A stretch of 28,662 bases of DNA from Candidatus Hydrogenedens terephthalaticus JGI OTU-1 (GCA_000493945.1 AWNW01000021.1:992-29653); one strand, 5' to 3'. Positions 9,380-18,344 are shown, counted from the stretch's first letter. A program made the numbers and translations. The notes: generated by a model from the sequence alone, not told the origin.

Positions 9380-10129
9380 TTAAAAATCATCTAAGGATAC
9401 ATCCTCGTCCAATCCTTGAATTCTACACTGAATACATAATAGCCATGTCCAGCAAAAAACGATAATATCAATTCCTGCTAAAGGTATGATTATAAGAGTT
9501 TTTATAACAACAGTAAAAATAGAGGGTTCTTGCAATATTGGCAGAGATAATAAATACAGAGCAACAAACAGGGAAATGCTGAGAATAGCCCACATTCCTA
9601 ATGTTTCTCCCCATTGCCGTGTGATAGGACGAAACACACGGAGAAAAGAATCATTCTCGGAGAGTTTCTCACCTGAATACATCCAGCAAATAGCAAGAGG
9701 TAAATAAATAATATTCACAATAAGACCTATTCCAACTAACAAAGAAGCAAGGTCTGAAATTCCCCATTCTTCTAATATATTGGCTACGCGATTAATGGTG
9801 ATTAGTCCTGCATTAATCCCAAACCAAAGCAGAAAAAAGCGGCGTAATGCTTCTTTATCATCTCTACAACGCCAGATAGGAAATTCTAAAATTACACCAA
9901 GGCGGGCAAAAACAATGGACTGCAACGCACCTAATGTGGCGCAGAGAATCAGTTCTCTCACAATATCTACAAGGGACAACAGTATGTCGTTGGGAAAATT
10001 TCCTGAAGAGAGTTCTAAATTTAAAGACAAAAGTTCATATAGAAAAAATATCATAGTATGAACAAAAATGTAAATCCCAAATAAAGGAATTATTTTACTT
10101 TGATTGATTTTTACGCGTTCCCATTGCAT
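9380..10129 (-). CDS. Unrecognised six-helix membrane protein
   Basis: I do not recognise a family. The 249-residue protein has about six hydrophobic segments (near residues 14-32, 48-72, 95-112, 127-147, 177-197, 205-232) with short charged loops, one of them RCRDDKEALRR. It ends in an acidic, polar tail. AAGGGAG lies 12 nt before the ATG. It lies 27 bp after the PilZ gene and 29 bp before the nucleotidylyltransferase, all on the same strand, so it probably belongs to the polysaccharide operon. It could be a partner of the PilZ protein or part of an export step, but nothing in the sequence shows this. Confidence 0.6.
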   Translation of the reverse strand: MQWERVKINQSKIIPLFGIYIFVHTMIFFLYELLSLNLELSSGNFPNDILLSLVDIVRELILCATLGALQSIVFARLGVILEFPIWRCRDDKEALRRFFLLWFGINAGLITINRVANILEEWGISDLASLLVGIGLIVNIIYLPLAICWMYSGEKLSENDSFLRVFRPITRQWGETLGMWAILSISLFVALYLLSLPILQEPSIFTVVIKTLIIIPLAGIDIIVFCWTWLLCIQCRIQGLDEDVSLDDF

Positions 10130-10156
10130 TATTGAATATGTCTCCCTTGCACCGCT

Positions 10157-11272
10157 TTATATTTTTTTCTCTTCATCTTTCTTCTGTTGTTCGCGAAGTG
10201 CTGTGGATACAGGGGGTTGTTGACGGAATACATATTTGGCAAGACGGTCTCGATTTTCATCGGTTAATCCCATAAAAGATCCACGATACATATACCTTCC
10301 CAATGCCACATTTACTTTATTAATAATACGCATATACAATGTAATATGTTTCGGTTCCTTATCATCTTCCATATCGAGAAGTATACGGATAAACAATTCT
10401 TCATCAATATCTCTATCAATCAGTATAGCAGAACCACCGGCGCTTAAGTTTACAATACGAGCGCGTGTAGAAAAATGAATATGACAGGGCACATCTTCTG
10501 CACTAATCTGATTTAAATCATATTTTTTATCTATTTTAACAATATCTGCTTCTACAGGTTTGTCCAAACGGACACGAAAATAGGCACGGGATTGAAATCG
10601 TTCTAAAGAGAATGCATGGTCAAACACATAAACTTCCGGGTCTAATTCTATCCTTCGTAATACAGTAGAAAATTGATACCGAGCATCATCTTCCCGCCAC
10701 ATCTTGAATGAAATATATTGTCCTAAATTTACAGGAAGCCTATCTTGTGGCGTAAACGGAGCGACCCGAAAAAAAGCACCGTTTATATCTACTACATTTC
10801 CTTTTCGCCATAAAGATGGGTTTTCTCCCTGAGGAGCCATCCATAACGGTTGATTTTGATAAAGTTCTACGGTGGTATATATACGCTGTCCGTAAGGAAT
10901 ATAATCATGTCCTAAACGAATACTGATTTCACGAATTGCCTCGCCGACTTCATCTAATTCCTCAAAACCCAGATTTTTTCGAGCATTTAATATATATTTA
11001 TGTATACAACGAATGAATTGCTGACGAAAAGTTGTCACACCCAACGGATTTTGCGGATCGTATTTATGTATGATTTCTTCTAAAAGTTTTATTTCCTTCT
11101 CATTCAACTCCTTCTCTTTCAAAATATATCGAACTCTCTCCCAATCCCTTAAAACGCGTTGTTTTTCTTCTTTCTTCTTTTTATAAATCCCAATGAGAAA
11201 AGAAACTATAAGTAAAGAAAGAAATAAAAAAGTAATAGACCATAAAAACCATGTGTCATAAAGCATTTGCAT
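10157..11272 (-). CDS. Membrane-anchored PilZ (c-di-GMP-binding) protein
   Basis: A likely c-di-GMP receptor at the head of the polysaccharide operon. One N-terminal helix (about 9-29) is followed by a positively charged KKKK stretch, so the rest should be cytoplasmic. A helical region (30-125) leads to a YcgR-like beta domain (about 130-225) and then a PilZ domain (about 226-350). The PilZ ligand motifs are complete: RAYFR (R229, R233; RxxxR) and NLSAGG (275-280; (D/N)xSxxG). The C-terminal tail is highly charged. GAGGA stands 6 nt before the ATG. Position ahead of five glycan genes suggests that the second messenger controls production or export of the polymer, an inference from gene order. 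An HD-GYP c-di-GMP hydrolase-type gene lies 1.7 kb away. Confidence 0.83.
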   Translation of the reverse strand: MQMLYDTWFLWSITFLFLSLLIVSFLIGIYKKKKEEKQRVLRDWERVRYILKEKELNEKEIKLLEEIIHKYDPQNPLGVTTFRQQFIRCIHKYILNARKNLGFEELDEVGEAIREISIRLGHDYIPYGQRIYTTVELYQNQPLWMAPQGENPSLWRKGNVVDINGAFFRVAPFTPQDRLPVNLGQYISFKMWREDDARYQFSTVLRRIELDPEVYVFDHAFSLERFQSRAYFRVRLDKPVEADIVKIDKKYDLNQISAEDVPCHIHFSTRARIVNLSAGGSAILIDRDIDEELFIRILLDMEDDKEPKHITLYMRIINKVNVALGRYMYRGSFMGLTDENRDRLAKYVFRQQPPVSTALREQQKKDEEKKI

Positions 11273-11469
11273 AAAAAATCCTCAAAGAGAAATTCAAGAA
11301 TATATTACAATCTTATATCATATAATTATAGTTGTTTTCTATTATAATTCTTTCTGCGTTTTTATTATCAAATTTAATTGTCTCTATATAAAATTGAATA
11401 CATACATATCTTTCATTCGTCTAATAGAATAATGTAGTGCTAAACTATTATACATTTTAAGGAATAAAT

Positions 11470-12696
11470 ATGAAAACAAAAAAACATACTTTCTTAATAT
11501 TTTTTATTATTATGTTTTTTTCTATATTAAAAGTTCCGTTTATTTACTCAGACCGTATAGAATTTTTAAATGGTGATAGCCTTACAGGACAAATAATCGA
11601 GATAACAAATGATAATCTAACTCTGAATGCAGATATTTTAGGGACTATTACTATAAAGAGAACAGATGTAAAGAAAATTGAGAGAGAAGAACCATTCGAA
11701 GTATCACTTGTAAACGGAGAAATAATCCAGGGGAAAATGGGTTTTACAAGTGATAAGTTGTTAATAACAGAAAAAGGGAAGAAACAATCTATTCCCTGGG
11801 ATAATGTTCAAAAAATCACACCTACAACTGAAAATTCAGCTATACAGGAAACGCAAGAACAAAAGGATAAAAGAAAATGGTCAGGAAGCGGTAAAGTCCT
11901 TGCCTCGCTTCAAAAAGGAACCACGGATACTACAAATTTTGAAAGTAGTATAACCGTATCAGGAAAAAGGATGAAGGACCTTATAGAAATAGAATTATCA
12001 GGGGCTTATGGTGAGGTTGAAAATGAAATTAACACAAGAAGGTATAACGGGGAATTCCGTTATCAATACTATCCTGAAGAAAAGTGGTATATTTACACAG
12101 ATATGAGTGCGGAGAGAGATGAAGGAAGAAAGTTAGGGTTGAGAGGACAAGTGGGTGGTGGGACAGGTTATGAAATTATATCCCAACCCAACCAAACATG
12201 GTCTATGGAAGGGGCACTTATGTTAACCCATGAAGAATGGCTTCCGTATGTACCCTTTCAGAAGAGCCAGGTTAAGCAGGAACAAATTCAGGAAGGGTTA
12301 AACCAAATAGCCACTTCTTCTCAAAGATTAATTCAAGACTCGTCGGACATTGCAAGTTTGGGTGGGATTCTTGGTGGAAGTGTAAAAGTCTTAAATCCAC
12401 TGAATGCGGAAAAAACAACCAATGATTTTACGAGTTTAAAAATTGGAAGTAAATACAAACGCAGAATTTTAAATTCAGAACTCTCCCATAATTTAACATT
12501 TGAACCCAGTTTAGAACACATTGATTATTATCGCATTAATTCATTGGCAAATTTATCAACACCTGTTTCGAAAAATGTTAGCGTGGAACTTACCCTTTCC
12601 AATGAATATGACAGTGAACATCAGAAGAGAGATATTGAACCCTGGGAGCATCGTTTATCCGCAGGTGTAAAATATGAATTCGGGAGTAAGGATTAA
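11470..12696 (+). CDS. DUF481-type outer-membrane protein
   Basis: An exported 408-residue protein. A signal peptide covers about residues 1-27 (KTKKH, then a hydrophobic core). Residues 28-110 contain two similar small beta units (FLNGDSLTGQI and LVNGEIIQGKM). From about 135 the chain has the alternating polar/aromatic strands of DUF481 beta-barrels (GSGKVLASLQKGTTDTTNF, YNGEFRYQYY, EHRLSAGVKYEF), so it probably sits in the outer membrane. Function in the family is not well established. A strong AAGGA lies 6 nt before the ATG. It is divergent from the PilZ operon across a 197-bp AT-rich gap. A tRNA gene follows 75 bp downstream. Confidence 0.75.
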   Translation: MKTKKHTFLIFFIIMFFSILKVPFIYSDRIEFLNGDSLTGQIIEITNDNLTLNADILGTITIKRTDVKKIEREEPFEVSLVNGEIIQGKMGFTSDKLLITEKGKKQSIPWDNVQKITPTTENSAIQETQEQKDKRKWSGSGKVLASLQKGTTDTTNFESSITVSGKRMKDLIEIELSGAYGEVENEINTRRYNGEFRYQYYPEEKWYIYTDMSAERDEGRKLGLRGQVGGGTGYEIISQPNQTWSMEGALMLTHEEWLPYVPFQKSQVKQEQIQEGLNQIATSSQRLIQDSSDIASLGGILGGSVKVLNPLNAEKTTNDFTSLKIGSKYKRRILNSELSHNLTFEPSLEHIDYYRINSLANLSTPVSKNVSVELTLSNEYDSEHQKRDIEPWEHRLSAGVKYEFGSKD

Positions 12697-12771
12697 TCCG
12701 CCAACCCACTATCTTTTTTAGAATTGTATTCTGCAAATGTGATATTCTTATTAAAAGCCTTATGTTTTAAC

Positions 12772-12848
12772 GCGCCTGTAGCTCAGTTGGATAGAGCACT
12801 TGCCTCCGGAGCAAGGGGCCGTGGGTTCAAATCCCGCCGGGCGCGCCA
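12772..12848 (+). tRNA. tRNA-Arg (anticodon CCG)
   Basis: A complete 77-nt cloverleaf with encoded CCA. The acceptor arms GCGCCTG and CGGGCGC pair with one U-G; the D stem is GCTC/GAGC; the anticodon stem CTTGC/GCAAG encloses CTCCGGA, giving anticodon CCG, which reads arginine CGG. The T arm GTGGG-TTCAAAT-CCCGC is canonical and the discriminator base is G. A run of seven T directly follows the CCA and may help end transcription. Confidence 0.97.
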
Positions 12849-12966
12849 TTTTTTTGTAAATAGAATTCTGTTACTTACAGATTTATTTTATACAAATAGA
12901 ATTTTTACCTTAAAATAATTGTTATTGTTCTAACAAATAATGTAACAATACCATGAATTCTTTCCT

Positions 12967-12990
12967 TTTTACCTGTGTTATCAGGTAAAA
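12967..12990 (+). promoter_or_regulatory. 9-bp inverted repeat ahead of the FHA/HD-GYP gene
   Basis: TTTTACCTG (12967-12975) and CAGGTAAAA (12982-12990) form a perfect 9-bp inverted repeat around a 6-nt spacer, ending 28 bp before the ATG at 13019. It could be an operator or a 5'-leader hairpin. It could also act as a terminator for the upstream tRNA transcript, but no T tract follows on the + strand, so I favour a regulatory site. The role is inferred. Confidence 0.4.
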
Positions 12991-13018
12991 TGATATTAAA
13001 TGTAAGGAAAGATTGTTT

Positions 13019-14746
13019 ATGAAAGAGGCAAATATTGTAGTCCTTACAGGGACAAAGAAAGGTGCTACCTTCCCTGCTGACGAGGTTTTAACCATCGGCA
13101 GAGGACAGGAAAATGTTATTTCTCTTGAAGACCCAAAAGTTTCAAGGAAGCATGCGGTAGTAGAACCAACGGAAGAAGGTCCATTACTAAAAGATTTAAA
13201 TAGTGTTAATGGTACTTATGTGGGGAATCAAAAAATCACGGAGTATCTGCTCAAGCCGGGGGATGTTTTTCGTGTTGGGACACAGTTAATCCGCTATGAA
13301 GTTGCGGAAACATCTTCGGATGCAGATAAATCCCCTGTCCGTTTTGATGCCACCATAGATGAAGACACGGAAAGTGCTGATTTAAGTCTTATCCATGAAA
13401 CACTTTTTCAAGTTCCACAGGGAAAAGTTGCACAGGAGCAATTAAAGTCCATCCAGAAGCGTTTGCAGGCTATTTATAACGCCAATCAGATTATCGTTAG
13501 TGAGAATAATTTAAAAAATTTATTCTCGAAAATTATGGAACAGATATTCTCTCTATTACCTGCCCATAATGGAGCCATTTTACTATGGGATAAACGAAGG
13601 AAGCGACTCGTCCCGGAATTTATCCATACAAAAATGGCATTGGAAGAATTTTCAATCAGTGCTACTATTGTGAATCGTGCCTTTGAGAAGAAAGAAGCAT
13701 TAATTACTCAAAATGCAGGAGAAGATAGCCGATTTAAAAACATTTCGGGTAGTATTATTCGTCATCGTATTGCTTCTGCAATGTGTGTTCCCCTGGTTTA
13801 TCAAAATCAATGCTTGGGTGTAGTTTATGTGGATACACGAGGGACCTCCCGTGCTTTCAGTCAAGAAGACCTCGAAATGCTGGTGGCTATCGCAGGACCC
13901 GCAGCAATAGCCCTCCGTAATGCACAATATATCGAAATGATAAAACAGAGTTATAAAGATACATTAACAACTATTGCTAATGCCGTGGAATTACGAGACC
14001 ATTATACTATAGGCCATACATGGAGGGTAACAAATTTTGCTATAGAAATAGCGAAAGTATTGGGCTGGTCTGAAGAGAAAATAGAAGAGGTATATATGGG
14101 AGGTGTTTTGCATGATGTTGGAAAAATTGCTGTAGATGATGCTATTCTTAGAAAACCCGGACAATTGACCGATGAAGAATTTGAAAAAATGAAGATACAT
14201 CCATTACGGGGAGCCGATTTGCTAAGAGATATAGCCTTATTCCAGCCGATTATTCCCTATTGTTTGTACCATCATGAACGATATGATGGGAAAGGCTATC
14301 CCTATGGTTTGAAGGGGAAAGAAATTCCTCCTGAGGGACGATTAATAGCAGTTGCGGATACGCTGGATGCTATGACAAGCAACCGTCCTTATCGAAAAGG
14401 GTTAGACCCGGAGATTGCTATTGAAAAGATTATCTCCGCAAAGGGGACACAATTAGACCCTGAAATGGTAGATGCTCTGATTGAAGCGTATAACATGGGC
14501 AAGATACACTCGCTACTTCAAGATTACCACAAACGAGATAGTCGTAGTCTCGCCTGTCCATTCTGTAGCACCCATATCAGAATTGCGGAGGACATAGAAG
14601 AAGGCTCTGAGTATATGTGTCCTGTTTGTGGACGACGATTGTTGATAAAGGAATCTCATGGGGTTTTCTTTGCCGAACTACTTCCTCAATCCGACATGGC
14701 ATTTACAATTATTCCTTTTCGCTACACACCCCAGACAGATAGATAA
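13019..14746 (+). CDS. FHA-GAF-HD-GYP regulator with C-terminal zinc ribbon
   Basis: A 575-residue cytoplasmic signalling protein. Residues 1-95 form an FHA phosphothreonine-binding domain (GRGQ at 27-30, SRKHA at 42-46, NSVNGTYVG at 61-69). A GAF sensor domain spans about 165-305. The HD-GYP domain (about 315-495) retains HD (365-366), HHERYDGKGYP (418-428) and the downstream DTLDAMTSNRPYR, so it should hydrolyse c-di-GMP. The tail carries CPFC (513-516) and CPVC (534-537), a probable zinc ribbon. I chose the ATG at 13019, 10 nt after AGGA, over an in-frame TTG two codons earlier. Its domains suggest it links protein phosphorylation and a small ligand to c-di-GMP breakdown, which fits the nearby PilZ gene. 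The order FHA-GAF-HD-GYP is known in several deep-branching phyla; the zinc ribbon is less usual. Confidence 0.88.
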   Translation: MKEANIVVLTGTKKGATFPADEVLTIGRGQENVISLEDPKVSRKHAVVEPTEEGPLLKDLNSVNGTYVGNQKITEYLLKPGDVFRVGTQLIRYEVAETSSDADKSPVRFDATIDEDTESADLSLIHETLFQVPQGKVAQEQLKSIQKRLQAIYNANQIIVSENNLKNLFSKIMEQIFSLLPAHNGAILLWDKRRKRLVPEFIHTKMALEEFSISATIVNRAFEKKEALITQNAGEDSRFKNISGSIIRHRIASAMCVPLVYQNQCLGVVYVDTRGTSRAFSQEDLEMLVAIAGPAAIALRNAQYIEMIKQSYKDTLTTIANAVELRDHYTIGHTWRVTNFAIEIAKVLGWSEEKIEEVYMGGVLHDVGKIAVDDAILRKPGQLTDEEFEKMKIHPLRGADLLRDIALFQPIIPYCLYHHERYDGKGYPYGLKGKEIPPEGRLIAVADTLDAMTSNRPYRKGLDPEIAIEKIISAKGTQLDPEMVDALIEAYNMGKIHSLLQDYHKRDSRSLACPFCSTHIRIAEDIEEGSEYMCPVCGRRLLIKESHGVFFAELLPQSDMAFTIIPFRYTPQTDR

Positions 14747-14797
14747 CCGACACCTCTGAATAAATGGGGAGCATTTACGAACAACGAAGCAAAGGTA

Positions 14798-15760
14798 TTA
14801 TGTTGAGTTTGAAGATAGGTCAATGTCAATTTTTAATACTTGTGCTCGAAGAAATAAAGTGCGGATAGTCAGGGTTAATTTTTCAATATTTGGAAAGTTT
14901 TGTTTAATACATTGCGTATCTATTCTGAAACTCTTTTCCGAGCCGGGTGATATTTCCATGTAGGTAGATGTTGCAGGTGAGATAATTCCATTATCCGTGT
15001 AGAAACAGTTTAATGGAATTTGTATATTGGCTTTTTGTTGTGTGGAATTTGTTTCTGCAGAACATTCAATAGAGTAGAGATAAGGTGCAAATTCCCAATG
15101 ATACGGAGGGGATAAATAGATTTTTGCCTTTAACATTCCTTTATTAAGGATGCGTATAATATGTTTGTCCGCTGCATGTGTAGGGATGTATTCAAATTGG
15201 GGTTTCTGGTCTCGTGTATTCCATGTCCATGTTAGATATACCGCAGTAACAAGAATAATAAAGCATATTGTTATCTGACCGATGTTGCTTAGAAATATAA
15301 CGCGTAAAAACGATAGGAACAATTCGTAGAAATATCGTTCTATCGGAATAACCTTTTGAAACGGGACTTTATCTTCGAGAGACTCTCCAAAAATTTTACT
15401 CCCATCACTTGCACTGGAAACGAAATCTTCTTGATCTGTCAGATATTGAAGAAGTTTTCTATAAAATTGTATTTGTTTGTTTAAATCTTCACTATGTTCA
15501 TAAATTTGTTGATTGATCCGATTTGCTTTTTCCGGCGAGTATTCCCCGTTTTTAACTTTTTGGATTAAAATTTCTTGTTGTTGCTGTAAAAGGGTCTTTT
15601 GTTTTACAAGGCTTTCAATGCGTTGATAGCACTTTTTCTCGAATTCTTTTTTTTGGTCCTCCCAGAACTGCAACTGTTTAGGGTCCCCTTCCTGCCATGC
15701 CTGTTCTGCATTTTTACAAATCCAGGCGATTGTTTCTTGTGTAGGTTCAATATCATTCAT
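14798..15760 (-). CDS. Single-pass membrane coiled-coil protein coupled to pyrG
   Basis: I recognise no family. The 320-residue product starts with an aspartate/glutamate-rich helical region, has a probable coiled coil rich in Lys, Gln and Glu at about 36-110, one transmembrane helix at about 159-180, and a C-terminal beta-rich domain (about 185-320) that would lie outside the cytoplasm. The start is the ATG at 15760, because its A and TG overlap the pyrG TGA as ATGA, a typical translational-coupling junction; a more upstream start would lie inside pyrG. No strong ribosome site is visible, consistent with reinitiation after pyrG. Its role is unknown. Confidence 0.65.
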   Translation of the reverse strand: MNDIEPTQETIAWICKNAEQAWQEGDPKQLQFWEDQKKEFEKKCYQRIESLVKQKTLLQQQQEILIQKVKNGEYSPEKANRINQQIYEHSEDLNKQIQFYRKLLQYLTDQEDFVSSASDGSKIFGESLEDKVPFQKVIPIERYFYELFLSFLRVIFLSNIGQITICFIILVTAVYLTWTWNTRDQKPQFEYIPTHAADKHIIRILNKGMLKAKIYLSPPYHWEFAPYLYSIECSAETNSTQQKANIQIPLNCFYTDNGIISPATSTYMEISPGSEKSFRIDTQCIKQNFPNIEKLTLTIRTLFLRAQVLKIDIDLSSNST

Positions 15761-17421
15761 TTCGTTTTTTTGTATTGCAGAGCGGACTTTATGAAGGCAC
15801 AAAATAACGGTTGTGGTTTTAAAGGTGTGCTTTTAAATTCGGGATGAAACTGACAGGCACAAAACCAGGGATGAATATCTGTTTTAAGTTCTATCATCTC
15901 TGTTAATTCTTCTTCCATATCCATGAATTTTCGGTGATGAATACCACTTACAATCATGCCTGCTTTTTCTTCAAAATCTTTACGATAGGCATTATTGAAT
16001 TCATAACGATGCCGATGGCGTTCATAAATCAATGTTTGACCGTATGCCTTATGAGCGAGGGTATTCGGTTGCAGCTCACACGGATAAGCACCCAACCGCA
16101 TCGTTCCGCCTTTCGATGATATACCTTTTTGTTCCGTAAGCAGGGAAATTACGGGGTGGGGTGTTTGGGGATTTACCTCTGTTGTATGAGCATCTTTCAA
16201 GCCCAAACAATTTCGGGCTATCTCAATGACGGCTACCTGCATACCTAAGCATATACCAAAATAAGGGATACGATTTTCGCGTGCAAATCGTGCTACATTA
16301 ATTTTTCCTTCTATTCCGCGTGTTCCGAAACCCGGTCCAATCAAAATCCCATGATAGCCCTGAAGTACATCTTCGGGTTTCTCTTTTCCGGGGTCAAATC
16401 GTTCCGAGTCAATCCATTCATATTTCACTTTGCAATTATTCGCAATACCCGCATGAACAAAGGCTTCATTAATACTCTTATAGGCGTCGCCGTGTCCGGT
16501 ATATTTTCCTACGGCTGCGATACGCACTTCTTCTGTAGCAGAAACAAGGCGGTTAACGATACCGATCCATTCGGTTAGGTCGCCTTCGCGAACTTCCAAC
16601 CCTAATATTTTCAAAACAGTAATGTCTAAATTTTGCTCTTTGAAGTTTAATGGGATAGCGTAGATAGGGGAGATGTCTTGTGCATTAATGATACCATTTT
16701 CAGGCACATCGCAGAACAAAGCTACCTTTTGTCTCTGTTCTTTTTCAAGTTTGCTTATTCCTGTTCGACAGATGATAATATTCGGCTGGATACCAATATC
16801 GCGTAAAGCACGAACACTATGTTGGGTCGGTTTCGTCTTTAATTCGTTTGCCGCTTCAATGTAAGGAACTAAGGTAACATGGATAAAGCAACAATTTTCA
16901 GGTCCTACTTCCAGACGGAATTGGCGCAGTGCTTCAAGGAATGGCAAACTTTCTATATCACCGACAGTGCCTCCGATTTCTATAATGGCAATATCCACAT
17001 CGTCCTCATCAACTGTTAAAGCACGGATGCGGTTTTTTATCTCATCGGTTATATGCGGTATAACCTGAACCGTTTTACCTAAATAGGCACCATCGCGTTC
17101 TTTCTGAATGACTGCATTGTAGATAGCACCTGTAGTCGTATTGCTTCTGCGAGATAATTTAGCATGGGTAAAGCGTTGATAATGTCCTAAGTCGAGGTCT
17201 GTTTCAGCACCATCATCCGTCACAAACACTTCTCCATGCTCGAATGGATTCATTGTTCCCGGGTCTACATTAATGTAAGGGTCTATCTTCATAATCGCTA
17301 TTTTGTAGCCCCGAGATTCTAAAAGCAAACCAAGACTTGCGCAGGCAATTCCTTTACCTATCGAGGATACAACTCCCCCTGTGGTAAAGATGTATTTTAA
17401 CGGTTGTTTTTTATCTGACAT
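15757..17421 (-). CDS. pyrG: CTP synthase
   Basis: Makes CTP from UTP, ATP and glutamine in the cytoplasm. The 554-residue protein has normal family length. The synthetase domain (about 1-270) opens with IFTTGGVVSSIGKGI (11-25) and contains KIDPYINVDPGTM (45-57) and EIGGTVGDIES (148-158). The class I glutamine amidotransferase domain (about 300-545) shows the nucleophile Cys391 in GICLGMQ and the His526/Glu528 pair in QFHPEF. The ATG directly follows the kdsB stop codon, with AAGGAAG inside the kdsB end as ribosome site. CTP made here is the co-substrate of KdsB, so the pairing is metabolically sensible. The 3' end overlaps the next gene by four bases. Confidence 0.98.
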   Translation of the reverse strand: MSDKKQPLKYIFTTGGVVSSIGKGIACASLGLLLESRGYKIAIMKIDPYINVDPGTMNPFEHGEVFVTDDGAETDLDLGHYQRFTHAKLSRRSNTTTGAIYNAVIQKERDGAYLGKTVQVIPHITDEIKNRIRALTVDEDDVDIAIIEIGGTVGDIESLPFLEALRQFRLEVGPENCCFIHVTLVPYIEAANELKTKPTQHSVRALRDIGIQPNIIICRTGISKLEKEQRQKVALFCDVPENGIINAQDISPIYAIPLNFKEQNLDITVLKILGLEVREGDLTEWIGIVNRLVSATEEVRIAAVGKYTGHGDAYKSINEAFVHAGIANNCKVKYEWIDSERFDPGKEKPEDVLQGYHGILIGPGFGTRGIEGKINVARFARENRIPYFGICLGMQVAVIEIARNCLGLKDAHTTEVNPQTPHPVISLLTEQKGISSKGGTMRLGAYPCELQPNTLAHKAYGQTLIYERHRHRYEFNNAYRKDFEEKAGMIVSGIHHRKFMDMEEELTEMIELKTDIHPWFCACQFHPEFKSTPLKPQPLFCAFIKSALQYKKTK

Positions 17422-18210
17422 TTATACTTCCTTTTCTCTTGATTTGAGAATTTTTTCGACATGTTCCAAATCTTCCGGTGTATCCACTCCCAATGCTTCA
17501 TAATTTGTCGGAACAACCGCAATCGGATAGCCATTTTCAAGCACGCGCAATTGTTCCAACTTCTCTAACTTCTCCAGAGGTGTTTGAGGTAGTTTTGAGA
17601 TATGGAGCAAAAACTCCCGACGATAAACATATAAACCAATATGTTGCCAGTATACTCCTTCAACATTTTTTCGTTGCTCTTCATCACGGATAAAAGGAAT
17701 CGGGGAACGAGAAAAATAGATAGCGTGTCCCTTCTGATTGGTTATTACTTTAACGACATTAGGATTTTGAATCCAGGAGGGGTCAGTGATATTTCGACAT
17801 GCAGTTGACATTTGCAATTGAGTATCTTCCAGCAACGGTTTTATTGTCGAATCAATACATTCCGGCGGGAGTAAAGGTTCATCTCCCTGAACATTAACAA
17901 TTATCTCTTCCGTCCTCTTTTCTGCTACTTCTGCGATACGGTCTGTTCCGCTGGCATGGTCTGCTCGTGTCATTACAACAGGGACACCCAGGGGCTCTAA
18001 CGCCGACTGAATGCGTTCATCATCTGTAGCCACCAGCACCTCACCTACATATTTTGCCTTCTTTGCCTGACGATAAACATGATACACCAACGGGTAGCCA
18101 CATAAATCTACAAGCATTTTCCCCGGGAAACGAGTAGAGCCATAACGGGCTGGAATTACAACCAATACGGATTTCTTTATCGCTTCTGAGATACTACCTC
18201 CTTGTTCCAT
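17422..18210 (-). CDS. kdsB: 3-deoxy-manno-octulosonate cytidylyltransferase
   Basis: Activates KDO as CMP-KDO for lipopolysaccharide core assembly. The 262-residue protein shows the family signature VVIPARYGSTRFPGK (17-31), TDDERI, the HASGTDRIAEV loop and NVQGDEPLLP. It has about ten more N-terminal residues than typical members. The ATG at 18210 has only a weak ribosome site upstream, while a good AAGGAGG lies a few codons inside the gene without a suitable start behind it, so the exact start is not certain. Its presence shows that the cell makes KDO-containing LPS. It is the first gene of a kdsB-pyrG-membrane protein unit. Confidence 0.95.
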   Translation of the reverse strand: MEQGGSISEAIKKSVLVVIPARYGSTRFPGKMLVDLCGYPLVYHVYRQAKKAKYVGEVLVATDDERIQSALEPLGVPVVMTRADHASGTDRIAEVAEKRTEEIIVNVQGDEPLLPPECIDSTIKPLLEDTQLQMSTACRNITDPSWIQNPNVVKVITNQKGHAIYFSRSPIPFIRDEEQRKNVEGVYWQHIGLYVYRREFLLHISKLPQTPLEKLEKLEQLRVLENGYPIAVVPTNYEALGVDTPEDLEHVEKILKSREKEV

Positions 18211-18316
18211 CGTTTAGCCCTGAATATTATTAATTAAATTTAAAAAAATGTTCCGTTCTTCCAAACCCTGTTCTCCAAAGATTTCAAACACAAAAAGAAT
18301 TTTTTCTTTATTTTAA

Positions 18317-18344
18317 ATTATCACACTTTACTATGTATGTTCAA
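18317..18344 (-). promoter_or_regulatory. Putative promoter of kdsB-pyrG
   Basis: On the minus strand TTGAAC (18344-18339) and GATAAT (18322-18317) are separated by 16 bp, about 107 bp ahead of the kdsB ATG. The match is fair (4/6 and 5/6). The 285-bp stretch between the DUF1844 gene and kdsB contains no gene and is strongly AT-rich, so other promoter placements are possible. Confidence 0.35.

Noticed and set aside
12724..12918. 64-residue open frame containing APVAQLDRALASG
   Set aside because: It is the conceptual translation of the tRNA-Arg gene and its flanks, a well-known false protein.
15761..15802. Upstream start for the membrane coiled-coil gene
   Set aside because: It would place 14 codons inside pyrG; the ATGA junction at 15757-15760 is a better start.
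18180..18210. Strong AAGGAGG just inside kdsB as a sign of a later start
   Set aside because: No ATG, GTG or TTG in frame follows at 5-12 nt; the next TTG is too far and would cut close to the conserved VVIPARYG strand.
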